Shown: positions 52,538 to 62,514, numbered from the stretch's first letter. The stretch is 64,000 nucleotides of DNA from Ignavibacteria bacterium (GCA_013298775.1 JAAFIV010000009.1:62001-126000); one strand, 5' to 3'. Notes: a model not told the origin generated them from the letters alone. A program made the numbers and translations.

Positions 52538-53896
52538 ATGGGTGTACTCATGCAAGCATTTTACTGGGATTGTCCCAAAGAAGACAAGAAAGAATTCGCG
52601 TGGTGGAAATTTGTGCAGGAAAAAATTCCTACGCTGCGCAAGCATGGTTTTACCGCGCTTTGGCTGCCACCAGTGAGCAAGGCGGGCAACGTGGGCGGAA
52701 TGTCAATGGGCTACGACCCATATGATTACTATGACTTAGGCGAATTCGACCAGAAAGATAGCATTCCAACGTGGTTCGGCACGAAAGCGGAACTCATTGC
52801 GCTTATCGCAACAGCGCATGAAAACGACATGCAGGTCTATGCCGACATGGTGCTAAATCACAATAACGGCGCGGATGAGCAAGAAGTAAACCCGATTACG
52901 GGCGAAAAAGTGTGGACAAAATTCACTCCGAAAAGCGGTAAATTTCCTCGTACTTGGGAAGCATTTCATCCGTCCACGTACCGCGCTCACGACGAAGACC
53001 CATTTGGCGGAATGCCCGATTTATGCCATTATAACCCCTACGTGTATGGTGAATTCTTGAAGTTTGCAAAATATTTGGTGGAAGAAATTGGGTTCGACGG
53101 TTTTCGCTACGATTTCGTAAAAGGCTTTGGCGTATGGCTGATTGATGCCATTCAAGGAATGCGCTACACAAGGAATGGTGAGGCATACAAGCCGTTTGGT
53201 GTGGGTGAATGCTGGGACAGCAAGGCAGTCATTGACGATTGGCTGAACCGCGTGAACGCGACGAGCGATAATCCCGTACAGGCATTCGATTTCCCCTTGC
53301 GTGGACGCTTGAAGGATTTATGCGATTCTCCAGGCTGGAGTTTGCGCAATTTACCGCATCCAGGAACACTATTGACGAGCCGTCCGAATGATTCGGTAAC
53401 CTTTGTCGAGAACCACGATATTGTTCGCGAACATCCCATTGTGAGCGATAAACTCTTGGCGTATTCGTTTATTTTAACCCACGAGGGCTATCCATGCGTG
53501 TTCTGGCAGGATTATTTCAATTGGGGATTAGCAAAAGAAGGCACACCGAATGGCATCGAAGCACTCGTGAAAGTGCATGAAGACTACGCTGGCGGCATGA
53601 GTTCGGTTATTTATTTGGACAATAGCGTGTACATCATGCAACGCAATGGCTGGGGCGAGCAGCACGGCTTAATCTACGTGCTGAATAGCGGTAATGATAT
53701 TGCGAATGAGCATAAAGGCTGGAATGGCGCACGGGTACAAACACGCTGGCGCAACACCTCCTTCAAGCCAATTGCGTGGACGGAAATACACGACGGCACG
53801 CCGCCAAAAGAGAAAATTACCGATGGCAGTGGACGCGGCGAATTCTGGGCTCCACCGCGTGGGTATGTGATTTACGCACCGCAGGAAGAAGCATAA
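52538..53896 (+). CDS. Alpha-amylase, glycoside hydrolase family 13, cytoplasmic
   Basis: Hydrolyses alpha-1,4-glucan, probably glycogen or maltodextrin inside the cell because no signal peptide is present. The four family regions are seen: YADMVLNHNNG (region I), GFDGFRYDFVKGFG with the catalytic nucleophile Asp (II), FGVGECWDSK with the acid Glu (III) and FVENHDI with the third acid (IV). A C-terminal beta-domain ends GYVIYAP. 452 residues. AAGGAG at 52522-52527 is ten bases before the ATG. It is followed by a strong terminator. The region from 52156 contains the palindromic element; TATATTTG at 52222 resembles a Bacteroidota -7 box. Confidence 0.92.
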   Translation: MGVLMQAFYWDCPKEDKKEFAWWKFVQEKIPTLRKHGFTALWLPPVSKAGNVGGMSMGYDPYDYYDLGEFDQKDSIPTWFGTKAELIALIATAHENDMQVYADMVLNHNNGADEQEVNPITGEKVWTKFTPKSGKFPRTWEAFHPSTYRAHDEDPFGGMPDLCHYNPYVYGEFLKFAKYLVEEIGFDGFRYDFVKGFGVWLIDAIQGMRYTRNGEAYKPFGVGECWDSKAVIDDWLNRVNATSDNPVQAFDFPLRGRLKDLCDSPGWSLRNLPHPGTLLTSRPNDSVTFVENHDIVREHPIVSDKLLAYSFILTHEGYPCVFWQDYFNWGLAKEGTPNGIEALVKVHEDYAGGMSSVIYLDNSVYIMQRNGWGEQHGLIYVLNSGNDIANEHKGWNGARVQTRWRNTSFKPIAWTEIHDGTPPKEKITDGSGRGEFWAPPRGYVIYAPQEEA

Positions 53897-53924
53897 ACGC
53901 ATTCCTTACAAAATTTGCAATGCA

Positions 53925-53974
53925 AAAAAAATCCCTCAAAAGCAGCATCAATACTGCGTTTGAGGGATTTTTTT
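53925..53974. terminator. Bidirectional terminator
   Basis: AAAAAAATCCCTCAAA pairs perfectly with TTTGAGGGATTTTTTT around an 18-base loop. It serves the amylase (plus) and the convergent SLBB protein (minus). Confidence 0.92.
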
Positions 53975-53994
53975 TATTGCTAATAAAGCCGTGC

Positions 53995-55896
53995 CTATCT
54001 ATTTATCACCCCATAAATCGCCACTCCAGCCGTAATGACGGACACAATCGTCGCAATAACTTGCCAGAACTGGTTTTGCTGCTGAAGTTCTACTTGCCGC
54101 TTTTGCAGTTCAAGATTATCGCGCTGAAGCTCGACCGTGAGCCGTTGTAAGCCAATATTCGTGTTATTGTCTGGTACGCGGGGGATGTAGATTTGGTCGC
54201 CCGCTTCAATCACCGTCATCTCGCCCTTGCGTACACCTGATGTGATGCGGGGTTCCAGCCACAAACGATTTTTTGCCTTGATAATGCGTGTCCGCGCTGT
54301 GTCCGCATTGCCCGCAAAACCGCCGCTTGCTTGAATGTACCAGCTTGCATCGCGCTCTGGCGTGTATTCTACAAAGCCAGGTTTTGTCACGTGTCCGTAG
54401 ATATACACATTTTTCGGACTTGCAGCAATCACAATAATATCGCCATCTTGAAGCGTGATATTATCTGCCTCCGAGCCTTTTTCCATGAGTGCGTGAATAT
54501 CACACGCTACCGTCGGACGGCGCAAACTTTCTTGCACGCGGAAGCTGCTCGTGTCTTCGGGCGTGAGCGTGGTGTATTGGGTGTTTTTCAATGCCTCGAG
54601 CGAAGAATTCATCATGCTTGTACCTGAACTAAAGCTGGAAGGCAGCATGAGTGCTTTGTTTTCACGGCGCACAATGTTGGAAAGTGGCAAATGCGCATTT
54701 GCCGTAAAACCGCCCGTGAGCTGCAAGACAGATTTTATGCGGGTTGTACCAGATTCAATTGCATACACGCCCGGATTTTTCACTTCGCCAACAACCGTTA
54801 CCGTGCTACGCCGCTTTGTTGCTTGTTCGCTGGCTCGCACCGTAACACTCATGCCGCCTGTGAGCGTTATATCCTTTTTGCCAGAGAGAATATCTTGTAA
54901 AGCGAGTATTTGTGAGCTTTCTGAGCCATTTCCCGCCGATACTGCTTCCGTTATGCGAATACTGTTGCTGTCCGCATTCTCCGTCAATCCGTATGCTGCT
55001 TTTATGAGAAGCGAGATTTTATCGCCCTTGCGGAAGGGAATAATGCACGGACGCTGCACCTCGCCCGCAATCGAAACCGTTTCGCCCGCTTCATGCTCGA
55101 AGGGAACGTAGATTTCATCGCCTTCGCGCAAGCATGGGTCGGCGGCGGCATCGTTCGCAAGGCGTGAACGGAGCGCGTCGGCAATGTCGCTGCGCCCGTC
55201 GCGGTGGAGAACCTTGATATTGCGCTGCGCAAAGGAAATGCTGTATTGCCCGTTGGGAGAGGACTCCTGTGCGAACAAGGAGTTACGCCGCTCGCCGGAG
55301 GCTGCCCGCATAGCTGGTGCGCTCGCTTGTTGCACAATTTCTTGATTGGCAATCTGCACTGCTGTCGAGACACGCAGCGACGCTGGAAGCGTGTATAAAC
55401 CCGCTTGTGCAATGTTTCCCGTCAGGCGCACATACACAGTACGCGAGCGTTGCAGCGTGAGAAAGGCTTTATTGCTGGGGTTGCGGGCTTGCACGAGGCG
55501 TTGGATTTCCGCACGAACTTGAGTGAGCGTTTTCCCCGCGCTCAGAAGTTCGCCGAAGCGCGGCAGTAAAATCGTACTTTCTGGCGAAACGACAATCGGC
55601 ACGGCAAGCGAGACGGGACCAACGATTTCGAGCATCAGAACATCACCCGCACCAAGATAGTAGTAATCGGGATGTACGGGATTATCCGTCGCAAAGCCGT
55701 TTGGTGCTTGGCTTGCAGCACTGGCAGCACTAAACGCACTTGTTTCTTGCGAGAGTAAACGGTCTGCATCCCCCAAGCCAGCACCCATGCGGGATTGAGC
55801 AAAAAGCGTGGAAGAAGAAACAGTAATAATGAAAAGAAAAATCCCTAAGAGGCGCGTGATTGCTTGGGAAATTGCTTGCAAAGAAGGAATGTACAT
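53995..55896 (-). CDS. SLBB-domain polysaccharide export protein
   Basis: Wza-like outer-membrane or periplasmic protein of capsule/exopolysaccharide export. A signal peptide (hydrophobic about 15-35) is followed by the export domain YYLGAGDVLMLEIVGPVSLA near residue 80 and strands VSPESTILLPRFGEL. SLBB segments follow at VRLTGNIAQAGLYTLP, VSIAGEVQRPCIIPF, VTVVGEVKNPGVYAIES and VYIYGHVTKPGFVEY. The C-terminus has a coiled coil (LQRLTVELQRDNLELQKRQV) and a last membrane helix. ATG 55896 chosen; a further start at 55947 falls in a repeat. Associated glycosyltransferases and Wzc are not in the window. Confidence 0.87.
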   Translation of the reverse strand: MYIPSLQAISQAITRLLGIFLFIITVSSSTLFAQSRMGAGLGDADRLLSQETSAFSAASAASQAPNGFATDNPVHPDYYYLGAGDVLMLEIVGPVSLAVPIVVSPESTILLPRFGELLSAGKTLTQVRAEIQRLVQARNPSNKAFLTLQRSRTVYVRLTGNIAQAGLYTLPASLRVSTAVQIANQEIVQQASAPAMRAASGERRNSLFAQESSPNGQYSISFAQRNIKVLHRDGRSDIADALRSRLANDAAADPCLREGDEIYVPFEHEAGETVSIAGEVQRPCIIPFRKGDKISLLIKAAYGLTENADSNSIRITEAVSAGNGSESSQILALQDILSGKKDITLTGGMSVTVRASEQATKRRSTVTVVGEVKNPGVYAIESGTTRIKSVLQLTGGFTANAHLPLSNIVRRENKALMLPSSFSSGTSMMNSSLEALKNTQYTTLTPEDTSSFRVQESLRRPTVACDIHALMEKGSEADNITLQDGDIIVIAASPKNVYIYGHVTKPGFVEYTPERDASWYIQASGGFAGNADTARTRIIKAKNRLWLEPRITSGVRKGEMTVIEAGDQIYIPRVPDNNTNIGLQRLTVELQRDNLELQKRQVELQQQNQFWQVIATIVSVITAGVAIYGVINR

Positions 55897-55956
55897 ATGG
55901 AAGAAAAAAATGCGAGAAAGATTTGACGAAGGAGGCTTGAAGTTCATTCCCTCACT

Positions 55957-56049
55957 CCGCTCTGCGAGCGACCCTCTCCCAAAGGGCGAGGGTCGCTCGC
56001 GCTAGCTCTGAAGCCCTCTCCCTCTGGGAGAGGGTTGGGGTGAGGGGGT
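55957..56049. repeat. Palindromic repeat with CCCTCTCCCTCTGGGAGAGGG core
   Basis: Two inverted hairpin units, GCGAGCGACCCTCTCCC...GGGCGAGGGTCGCTCGC and CCCTCTCCCTCTGGGAGAGG, lie back to back. The same core is found at 23009-23148 and 63897-63937, but here I do not see the outer TCACCTTACGCAC ends. Confidence 0.7.
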
Positions 56050-56070
56050 AGCGGAACGTCATTGAATAAA

Positions 56071-56105
56071 AATGGATTGCCTCACATAAAGAGAGACAAT
56101 CCATT
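56071..56105 (-). terminator. Terminator after porV
   Basis: AATGGATTG pairs with CAATCCATT around a 17-base loop with a partial inner stem. On the minus strand it is followed by TTTTATTC, a short U tract. It lies 42 bases past the porV stop. Confidence 0.75.
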
Positions 56106-56146
56106 GCTATACATATATTGAGCAATTTCGCTTGAAAAGCTCATCA

Positions 56147-57343
56147 TTACTTGACTGCGGGAGTTTTGCCAATTCCCAACAATTCTTTGCCGTCTTTGAA
56201 ATTGAGTATCACCGACACGCGCAAAGTGTTCGCAAGCGGGTTGTTGGATTCGGTTGGAATGATATAGCTTCCGTTGAATTCTACGATAGAAAAACGCACG
56301 CCCAAGCCGATGGTCAAATATTGACGATTGCCAACACGCGCTGGCTCGAAGTAATAGCCCGCACGGAGAGCAACAGTGCGGTCGTACCAGTATTCAAGAC
56401 CGCCCGCCAACTCGTAGTTTGGTGAAGCCCAACCCGTTGCCAAAACGACGGGAACAGCGTCAAAATCACCACTGGTGCGGCGATTGATGAGGAGTTTTCC
56501 GAAATCGGCAACAAATTTCAAATCGTTGTATTCGTCGCGAACAAAGGTAGTTGCTAGTCCGGCGCGGAACTGCGTCGGAAGCGGGTCAGCGAATTGGTTG
56601 TAGGTCATGGAGTTTCCGATATTGCGGAGATTCACGCCAAGCGAGATGCGGTCGCTGAGGTCGAGGTCGGCAATGCGCAATTTGAGCGGCTTCCAGAGGA
56701 CAGATAAATCTACCGCGCCCGAACGACCAATGCCACCACCGCCCGAACCCGCACTCTCGCCCAAGTTCGATTCGATGTACTTCGCGCCAACGCCGATACC
56801 AAAGTCGTCGCCAAGCTGTGTTGCATAAACGAGATTGACGGTGTATTCAAACGAGCGGAAACGTCCTGTTTCGCGTCCGTTTGGGTCGGTGCGGATAAAT
56901 TCACCTAAGTTGAACACCAGTACGTCTGCGGCAACAGTCCCGCCCAATGCGCTTAAATACTGGGAATAGCTGAGGCGATTGTACGACAAACCCGCGTTAA
57001 ATTGCGGCAACCAGCTCGAAAATGAGATGCCGATTTGGCGGTCGTATTGAAACGCCAAACCCGCCGGATTCCAGTGGATTGCGTTGATGTCATCGGCAAG
57101 TCCTGTTCCTACGTCGCCCATGCCGCTTGCACGCGAATCGGGACCAATCGTGATAAAGGGAACAGCCGCGCCACCCGCCGCGCCGCCAACGGCTTGCGCT
57201 TGGAGCGCGTCAGTACCTGTGAACCATGTTCCGCAAGCAATCGCGCAGGTAAGTATGAGGCGGAATGCCTGATGAATACGCGCTTGCTGAGAATTTGCTG
57301 TGGTTGCTCCGTGCATTGCACGTGTTTTTGCAGAGAAATTCAT
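56147..57343 (-). CDS. porV: Type IX secretion system outer-membrane protein PorV (PorV/PorQ family)
   Basis: Outer-membrane barrel that carries T9SS cargo from the translocon to the sortase PorU. The family hallmark FITIGPDSRASGMGDVGTGL is followed by DDINAIHWNPAGLAF, then long strands to the C-terminus. The mature protein begins near ALQAQAVGG after a signal peptide. A start at 57343 (MNFSAK) or 57355 is possible. 398 residues is normal for PorV. The last residues are not a perfect aromatic end. It lies 170 bases downstream of the porU stop on the same strand, as in many Bacteroidota. PorV rather than PorQ is chosen because PorU is adjacent. Confidence 0.88.
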   Translation of the reverse strand: MNFSAKTRAMHGATTANSQQARIHQAFRLILTCAIACGTWFTGTDALQAQAVGGAAGGAAVPFITIGPDSRASGMGDVGTGLADDINAIHWNPAGLAFQYDRQIGISFSSWLPQFNAGLSYNRLSYSQYLSALGGTVAADVLVFNLGEFIRTDPNGRETGRFRSFEYTVNLVYATQLGDDFGIGVGAKYIESNLGESAGSGGGGIGRSGAVDLSVLWKPLKLRIADLDLSDRISLGVNLRNIGNSMTYNQFADPLPTQFRAGLATTFVRDEYNDLKFVADFGKLLINRRTSGDFDAVPVVLATGWASPNYELAGGLEYWYDRTVALRAGYYFEPARVGNRQYLTIGLGVRFSIVEFNGSYIIPTESNNPLANTLRVSVILNFKDGKELLGIGKTPAVK

Positions 57344-57400
57344 TGGAAAAAACATAAAAGTGAGAAAGTGATTGATTGACAGAAAATAAAAACATCAAGT

Positions 57401-57478
57401 AGTGGCACAGGCATTCTTGTCTGTGTTCTTTGCCTGACACTTGCTCCAATACTCACAGACAGGAATGTCTGTGCCACT
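57401..57478. repeat. Inverted repeat AGTGGCACAGGCATTCTTGT
   Basis: The left arm AGTGGCACAGGCATTCTTGT plus CTGTG (57401-57425) and right arm CACAGACAGGAATGTCTGTG plus CCACT (57454-57478) are complementary with two mismatches. It is the most diverged copy of the GCAGACACTCTTGTCTGC type and lies in the porU-porV gap. Confidence 0.65.
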
Positions 57479-57515
57479 ATTGAAGTTCAAAACAGCTCGT
57501 CTGTAATGCTTTGGT

Positions 57516-60500
57516 TTACCGCGCAAACATCATCAAGCCGCTTGCTGTCTTGGTTTCGCCACTTGCGCCCGTGAGGGAAACACGATACAAATATGTGCCA
57601 AAACTTACTGGCGTGCCGTTATCGTCGCGCCCGTCCCAAGGAATTTCCATTGTGCGGGCGGTCGTTCTGCCTTGAAAGGTGCGTATTTGCGCCCCAGAGA
57701 TGCTTGCAATGACGACCGAATACGGCTGCTCAGTGAGCTGATTATGCCGAAAACGAATGGTGGTGGAAGCGGCAAAGGGATTCGGGAAATTCAGCACATC
57801 GGTCAAAATCAAACCATTCGCGCTTTCCACACGGAAATAGGTTTCCGATTCGGAAAAATTATTGAACACATCCCACGCACGAACACGGATGCGGTGCTGT
57901 CCGGCAGCGAGTTTCGGCAATACTCGATTTACCTCGCCACGACGCGGGTCGGAGAGCGAAACGCGGAAACTGCGCGTCAGATTTATCGGAATCGGGTTGT
58001 CGTCAATCCAACATTGAATATCATGCCCGATACCTGCACCAGAAGCATTGATGCCCGTTCCGTCGTACAAATCGGCGATAAGACGCGGCGTAGAATCTAC
58101 GAGGTCGCCAGCGCGGAATGAGCGCGTGTCCAAGAAAATACGAATCTCTGGACCGCGTCCGTCGTTCACAGCAGTTTCGTCCACATCACCCAGCGTGAAG
58201 CGAGAAACCGTGCCGCGTCCGAACTTTTTATTGTCGCTGCTTACGCCGTAGAAAAACATGCGTCCGTTGGCATTAGAAAAACTGATGTCTTTCGGCACGG
58301 TAAAACTCATGGAAAAGCGTCCATTTTGCACCGTTGCCGAGCCGATATTCAGCAAGCCACCAAGCGAGGTGAAGCTATGAATGGTGCGGTCCACGTCCAC
58401 ATCTACTGCCGCTTTTTGCACATCGGTATCGTAGAGATTGCACAGCACATTCCCGCTAAAGCTCACATCTGCTTGCGTTGTGGTGCCGGGCGTTGCAATA
58501 AAGCCAGAGATATTGACGGTAGAAAGTGCCTTAATTTGCGGTGTGGGCGTGGTATTATCCAAAAGATTTGCGCCGTTCAGTCTGTCAATCACGACGCGCT
58601 GCGATGGCAAGGCAAGGCGCACGGTTGGGTCGCCAAGCAAGCAAAACTTGAGGTCGTTTTGGAACGAACCACCGTAAAATTGCTGCTTCACACGGAAAAA
58701 GGCTTCGCCAATGCGCAGCACAGGAAAGCCATTGGTATTACGGAACATCTGCTCGAACAGTGCTTGGCTAATGTTTGCATTGTCCAGCGAATACACGGTG
58801 CGTGAGGCGGCAAACGTGCCAATCGCGCCACCATGCGGGGAAGCAACCATTTCTTCCGCGCCAGATTGTTCGCGAAGGTTGTCGAAGCGAGCAAAGTCGC
58901 AGGTTGCAGCCACAAGGAAAAAGAGGCGGTCGGAGTTTGTAAAACGCGGAATATGAACATCTTTGAGGAAGATTTGCTCATTCGCCCACAGACGCGGGTT
59001 GCCATGCCCGACCCAGTTCAGAACCACCGAGCCTTCATTGATGGCGGCAATCAAATCCTCTGTAACAGCCGGACGACGACGACCACCCGGAACGTTCTCC
59101 GTTGGATAGTCGGGCATATAAATCTTCCTTTCCCGCATATCAGGCGGGATAAAGGATGTTGCTAATACTTCAGATTGTCCAGTATGTAAGTTGCGGTCGG
59201 TTGCGGTGATGCTGGTTGTTGGTCCGTCGTCGGCGACGAGCGTAACCTGCGTACGCCAATTATCTGACGAGGCAGTGCTTTCGTATTGCCGAATCTTCGA
59301 CAACATGAGATTTCCCTCGTCATTCGAGCGAATACACAAGCGTCCTAGCACCATATCCACGATGGGGTCTTGTCCGACAAGCTGCACGAAATAATCTTCC
59401 GTCATGTAATTCGTATTCACCGAATTCATGTAGCCGTCTGCATCGTAGATTTGATAGGTCGGTACAAAATTTTTCGGTTTGTTGGTCGGGTCAAGTCCAC
59501 GATAATCGAAATGACCATCGCCCCAAAGCAAGACGTAGCGCGGCATTTGAGTTTTCCAACGACGAAGCGCGTAGGCGAGAAAATCACGAATTGCTGTCGG
59601 GTCGGGTGTACCGCCATTGAACTCGTTGTAAATCTGCTCGGTCGTTACCACGCGCGTATTCATGCCCGTTGATTGGCGATAGGTACGGTAGGCATCGGCA
59701 GAGGTTTTGAGGTCTTTATCGGTAATGACAATCAATTCTGCACCAAGCGCGGTATCGCGGAGGTTCGCTAATTCGGTCAATTCAAACGACACGGGCGAAA
59801 GAAGTTGCGTCGTCAGAAGGAAACGCGGTGGCAAGCCTTCTGCTGCGACGTTGGCACGGAACTGTGCGCTTTGGCGCATAGAAGAAAGGTTGCGCATAAA
59901 ACGCGGACGCGAGCGCAACGTAGCATCAACGATGTAGATTTGGTCGCTGCTCGTGAAACCGCCAACGTTGTATTCTGCTATGCCAAAGCGTCCACCGAAG
60001 GGTTCGGCGAAAAAGTCAATTTGATTGTCAATAGCAACGAAATTGCGCGGATAATGGATTTCGTACCAATCAACCGCGCCGTAGTTATCGCCATTGCTGG
60101 AACTGCTTGAGTACAAAAATTCCAAACTGCTACGATTATTGCGAATAGCTGTTGCGGGAAGCGTTGCAGCAACGGTGCGGACTTCGCCTACATCGTACAG
60201 ATATTCCGCGCCAACTAGACTAAGCGGTGTTGGAAGAATATCCCGCCCCGACTCCTTGAGGAAAATTTGCCCGCCCTTACCAGAGCCAAGAGCATTATTC
60301 CATGCCGCCGCAGCACGGTAGCTGATGGGTTCGGCATTGGTCACAAGATTTGGCATCGGCGTTTCGTAGCGCGTGATGCTGCCCGACGACAAGCGGTCGC
60401 CAAACCACCGCCGACCAGAGCCGTCGCCAGAAGCATCAAATGGATTGAATTTATCATCGTCACGGAAAACGCGTGCTGTATAGTAGGAAGGGGCAAATGC

Positions 60501-61895
60501 GAGCGGGGATGGCGAATCGTTCAACGCTGCCCTCAGACCGCGCACGGGCGCACCAACATTGAGCAAATAAAAATTGCGGCGCGAAAAGGTATTGACGTAG
60601 TGTTGGATAATGCCCTCTTTGAGCGCAAATCCATTCGGTGCGGCACCATAGAAGACAATCCCAGTAACGTTGCCGCTTCCATCGGTTTCGACAAAAATTG
60701 GCTGCTCGTTCATGCGGTTGCTATCTGCTGCCGTGACAAGCTCTGGCAGTTCTTCACCACCATTGCCGAAAAGCCTGATAGTAGCTGCTTCCTGCGCCGT
60801 TATCGTGATGCCCGCCTCACGAAGTTGTTGTGCCGTTACGCGGTACATTCCCTCACGCTCCACACCGATTCTCAGCCAGCGTCCTTCGGCGGAAAAGGCA
60901 GTTGTGGTCTGCTTTTCAGAGGATTGTCCCGGTGATTGCGGCGGTGTGGCGATATGGTCAGGGCTTGGCGAAAACTCGCTCAAAGCCGCTTTATTACTTG
61001 CTTTTTGAAACGATTCTTGCTGTACACGCCACAATACCCGTGCGCCATCATTGATAGTTTGTGCTATTGCCTCGTTATGATTGTTCGGGCTATTCGGTAA
61101 TGAGAGTGTTGTAGGTGTAATGCCGCCAGAAGCAAGATTCTGTGCGCTTTGGACAGCATCAAACTCAATAACAATACGCATTTTTTGGGGAATTTCAATC
61201 GTACCACGCTCTGCATTGAACCGCGCTGAACGCAAGGAAAGATGAGCGATGTAGGCATCTCGTCCGATACCGACATACTTCATTTCTGCCCATGCGGGTA
61301 ATGCTGCTGTGCGGTATGCAGCTTCGTTGATGCTATACGGCGAAAGGTCTTCCTCACCACGACGAATTTTCACAGTTCTGCGCGGCGACATGAGGTTTTC
61401 AATGGATTGTACGCTACGAACCGATTGCTCACTCATGCGGAAACCATCAGGCGCGGGAACGGCAACAGGCAGTTGAATATGTAAGCGCACGGGACTTCCC
61501 GCATCTTCGCCAGTAATCGCTGCGCCCGCAATACGCGGTTGAAGCGTGATTCGTCCTTGTACTTTAATCGTGTCGAATCCGAGCAAGGTCGGCGTATATT
61601 CCACCACAAGACGAGCTTGTGAGGATTCCAGTATTTTTACGCCTTGCGGCAAGCCATCGCCAGTATAGGTACTGTTTACGGTACTTCTTTGTACCGATGT
61701 TTTTGGTGTTTGTGCAAACAGCGATTGCGAAAATAATACATGTGCAAAACCAAGCGCAGGCAGAAGCAGTGCGCACAGAAAGGCAATCCTGCGGCAATCA
61801 AGCCGAAGGGCAGGCAGAAAAAAGAGAGAACTCTGTCGGACATAACTCCGTGCATCATTGCGCGGGGCAATCATGTTCATGGTTTTTTGGTGCAT
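57516..61895 (-). CDS. porU: Type IX secretion system sortase PorU (gingipain-like C25 peptidase)
   Basis: Cell-surface enzyme that removes the C-terminal signal of T9SS cargo and joins it to a lipopolysaccharide anchor. The C25 domain lies at about residues 720-1130: ADAYRTYRQSTGMNTRVVTT, VLLWGDGHFDYRG, then NWVGHGNPRLWANEQIF with the catalytic His and AATCDFARFDNLREQ with the catalytic Cys. An N-terminal 650-residue beta region and a C-terminal FlgD-like Ig fold (VLNFPNPFAASTTIRFRHNQ) complete it. Start: GTG at 61922, ATG at 61895 or 61874 are all possible; ATG 61895 is used. Length of about 1460 residues is typical. Cargo candidates in this window are the sorting-domain proteins at 3-3896 and 24723-32174. 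Confidence 0.92.
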   Translation of the reverse strand: MHQKTMNMIAPRNDARSYVRQSSLFFLPALRLDCRRIAFLCALLLPALGFAHVLFSQSLFAQTPKTSVQRSTVNSTYTGDGLPQGVKILESSQARLVVEYTPTLLGFDTIKVQGRITLQPRIAGAAITGEDAGSPVRLHIQLPVAVPAPDGFRMSEQSVRSVQSIENLMSPRRTVKIRRGEEDLSPYSINEAAYRTAALPAWAEMKYVGIGRDAYIAHLSLRSARFNAERGTIEIPQKMRIVIEFDAVQSAQNLASGGITPTTLSLPNSPNNHNEAIAQTINDGARVLWRVQQESFQKASNKAALSEFSPSPDHIATPPQSPGQSSEKQTTTAFSAEGRWLRIGVEREGMYRVTAQQLREAGITITAQEAATIRLFGNGGEELPELVTAADSNRMNEQPIFVETDGSGNVTGIVFYGAAPNGFALKEGIIQHYVNTFSRRNFYLLNVGAPVRGLRAALNDSPSPLAFAPSYYTARVFRDDDKFNPFDASGDGSGRRWFGDRLSSGSITRYETPMPNLVTNAEPISYRAAAAWNNALGSGKGGQIFLKESGRDILPTPLSLVGAEYLYDVGEVRTVAATLPATAIRNNRSSLEFLYSSSSSNGDNYGAVDWYEIHYPRNFVAIDNQIDFFAEPFGGRFGIAEYNVGGFTSSDQIYIVDATLRSRPRFMRNLSSMRQSAQFRANVAAEGLPPRFLLTTQLLSPVSFELTELANLRDTALGAELIVITDKDLKTSADAYRTYRQSTGMNTRVVTTEQIYNEFNGGTPDPTAIRDFLAYALRRWKTQMPRYVLLWGDGHFDYRGLDPTNKPKNFVPTYQIYDADGYMNSVNTNYMTEDYFVQLVGQDPIVDMVLGRLCIRSNDEGNLMLSKIRQYESTASSDNWRTQVTLVADDGPTTSITATDRNLHTGQSEVLATSFIPPDMRERKIYMPDYPTENVPGGRRRPAVTEDLIAAINEGSVVLNWVGHGNPRLWANEQIFLKDVHIPRFTNSDRLFFLVAATCDFARFDNLREQSGAEEMVASPHGGAIGTFAASRTVYSLDNANISQALFEQMFRNTNGFPVLRIGEAFFRVKQQFYGGSFQNDLKFCLLGDPTVRLALPSQRVVIDRLNGANLLDNTTPTPQIKALSTVNISGFIATPGTTTQADVSFSGNVLCNLYDTDVQKAAVDVDVDRTIHSFTSLGGLLNIGSATVQNGRFSMSFTVPKDISFSNANGRMFFYGVSSDNKKFGRGTVSRFTLGDVDETAVNDGRGPEIRIFLDTRSFRAGDLVDSTPRLIADLYDGTGINASGAGIGHDIQCWIDDNPIPINLTRSFRVSLSDPRRGEVNRVLPKLAAGQHRIRVRAWDVFNNFSESETYFRVESANGLILTDVLNFPNPFAASTTIRFRHNQLTEQPYSVVIASISGAQIRTFQGRTTARTMEIPWDGRDDNGTPVSFGTYLYRVSLTGASGETKTASGLMMFAR

Positions 61896-62278
61896 TCCAA
61901 AAGAAAGAAAGTGAGACAACACAGCGATTTAGAAGAAATTCTTCAGGGCAATATCTTTCCGGCAAGAAAGATTACCTAAAGAGAACACAAAATATCGAAC
62001 CGAAACGGAGGTAAAGAGTGGAGCGTTAGCGTAGGCGTTTTTGCAGTGGAGGAGAAGGTAGATGTACAGCTTCCGTGTTCAGAAGTGCCGTACATATCGC
62101 TGTTTGTAGAAGATGCAATATACAAAACTTCGCAGAATGCAAAAAAATATTTTTCTTCTGGGAATAGACATTACAGCTCAGATACTTGAATATTATGGTT
62201 GCTGATAACAACGACGAATACAATACAAAAAATAGGGAGAAAGCGAAGATGACGCGTATTGAAGGTTATATCGAAGTA

Positions 62279-62325
62279 AAAAACTCCGCTCGGCAAGTAT
62301 TCAATACTGCCAAGCGAAGTTTTTA
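62279..62325. terminator. Terminator-like hairpin downstream of the alpha-2-macroglobulin gene region
   Basis: AAAACTCCGCTCGGCAAGTA pairs with TACTGCCAAGCGAAGTTTTT with two bulged or mismatched bases around a short loop. T tracts on both sides would serve either strand. Confidence 0.7.
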
Positions 62326-62362
62326 CTTGGAAAACGAGCCTACAACATCAAGCGCATTTTTT

Positions 62363-62514
62363 GTAACTGGTCAGGTTTTTGAATGCAGATTTCCATGATT
62401 TCCATGATAAAGAATTTCAGAGAAGAATATTCCTTTCCTTCCCAGTCTTCATCTGCGAGAATCATGGAAATCATGGAAATCTGTGTCCCAAAAATCATGA
62501 CCGGACCAGATTAT
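62363..62514. mobile_element. Palindromic element with MITE-type ends and ATTTCCATGATTTCCATGAT arms
   Basis: The outermost bases GTAACTGGTCAGG (62363-62375) and GACCGGACCAGATTAT (62499-62514) look like the ends of the 144-bp element. Inside, perfect 23-bp arms CAGATTTCCATGATTTCCAT... (62386-62408) and their complement (62461-62483) replace its usual core. No target duplication is seen. Confidence 0.6.

Noticed and set aside
62186-62398. Small open frame between porU and the alpha-2-macroglobulin gene
   Set aside because: It runs through a terminator hairpin and into a palindromic element and has no ribosome site.
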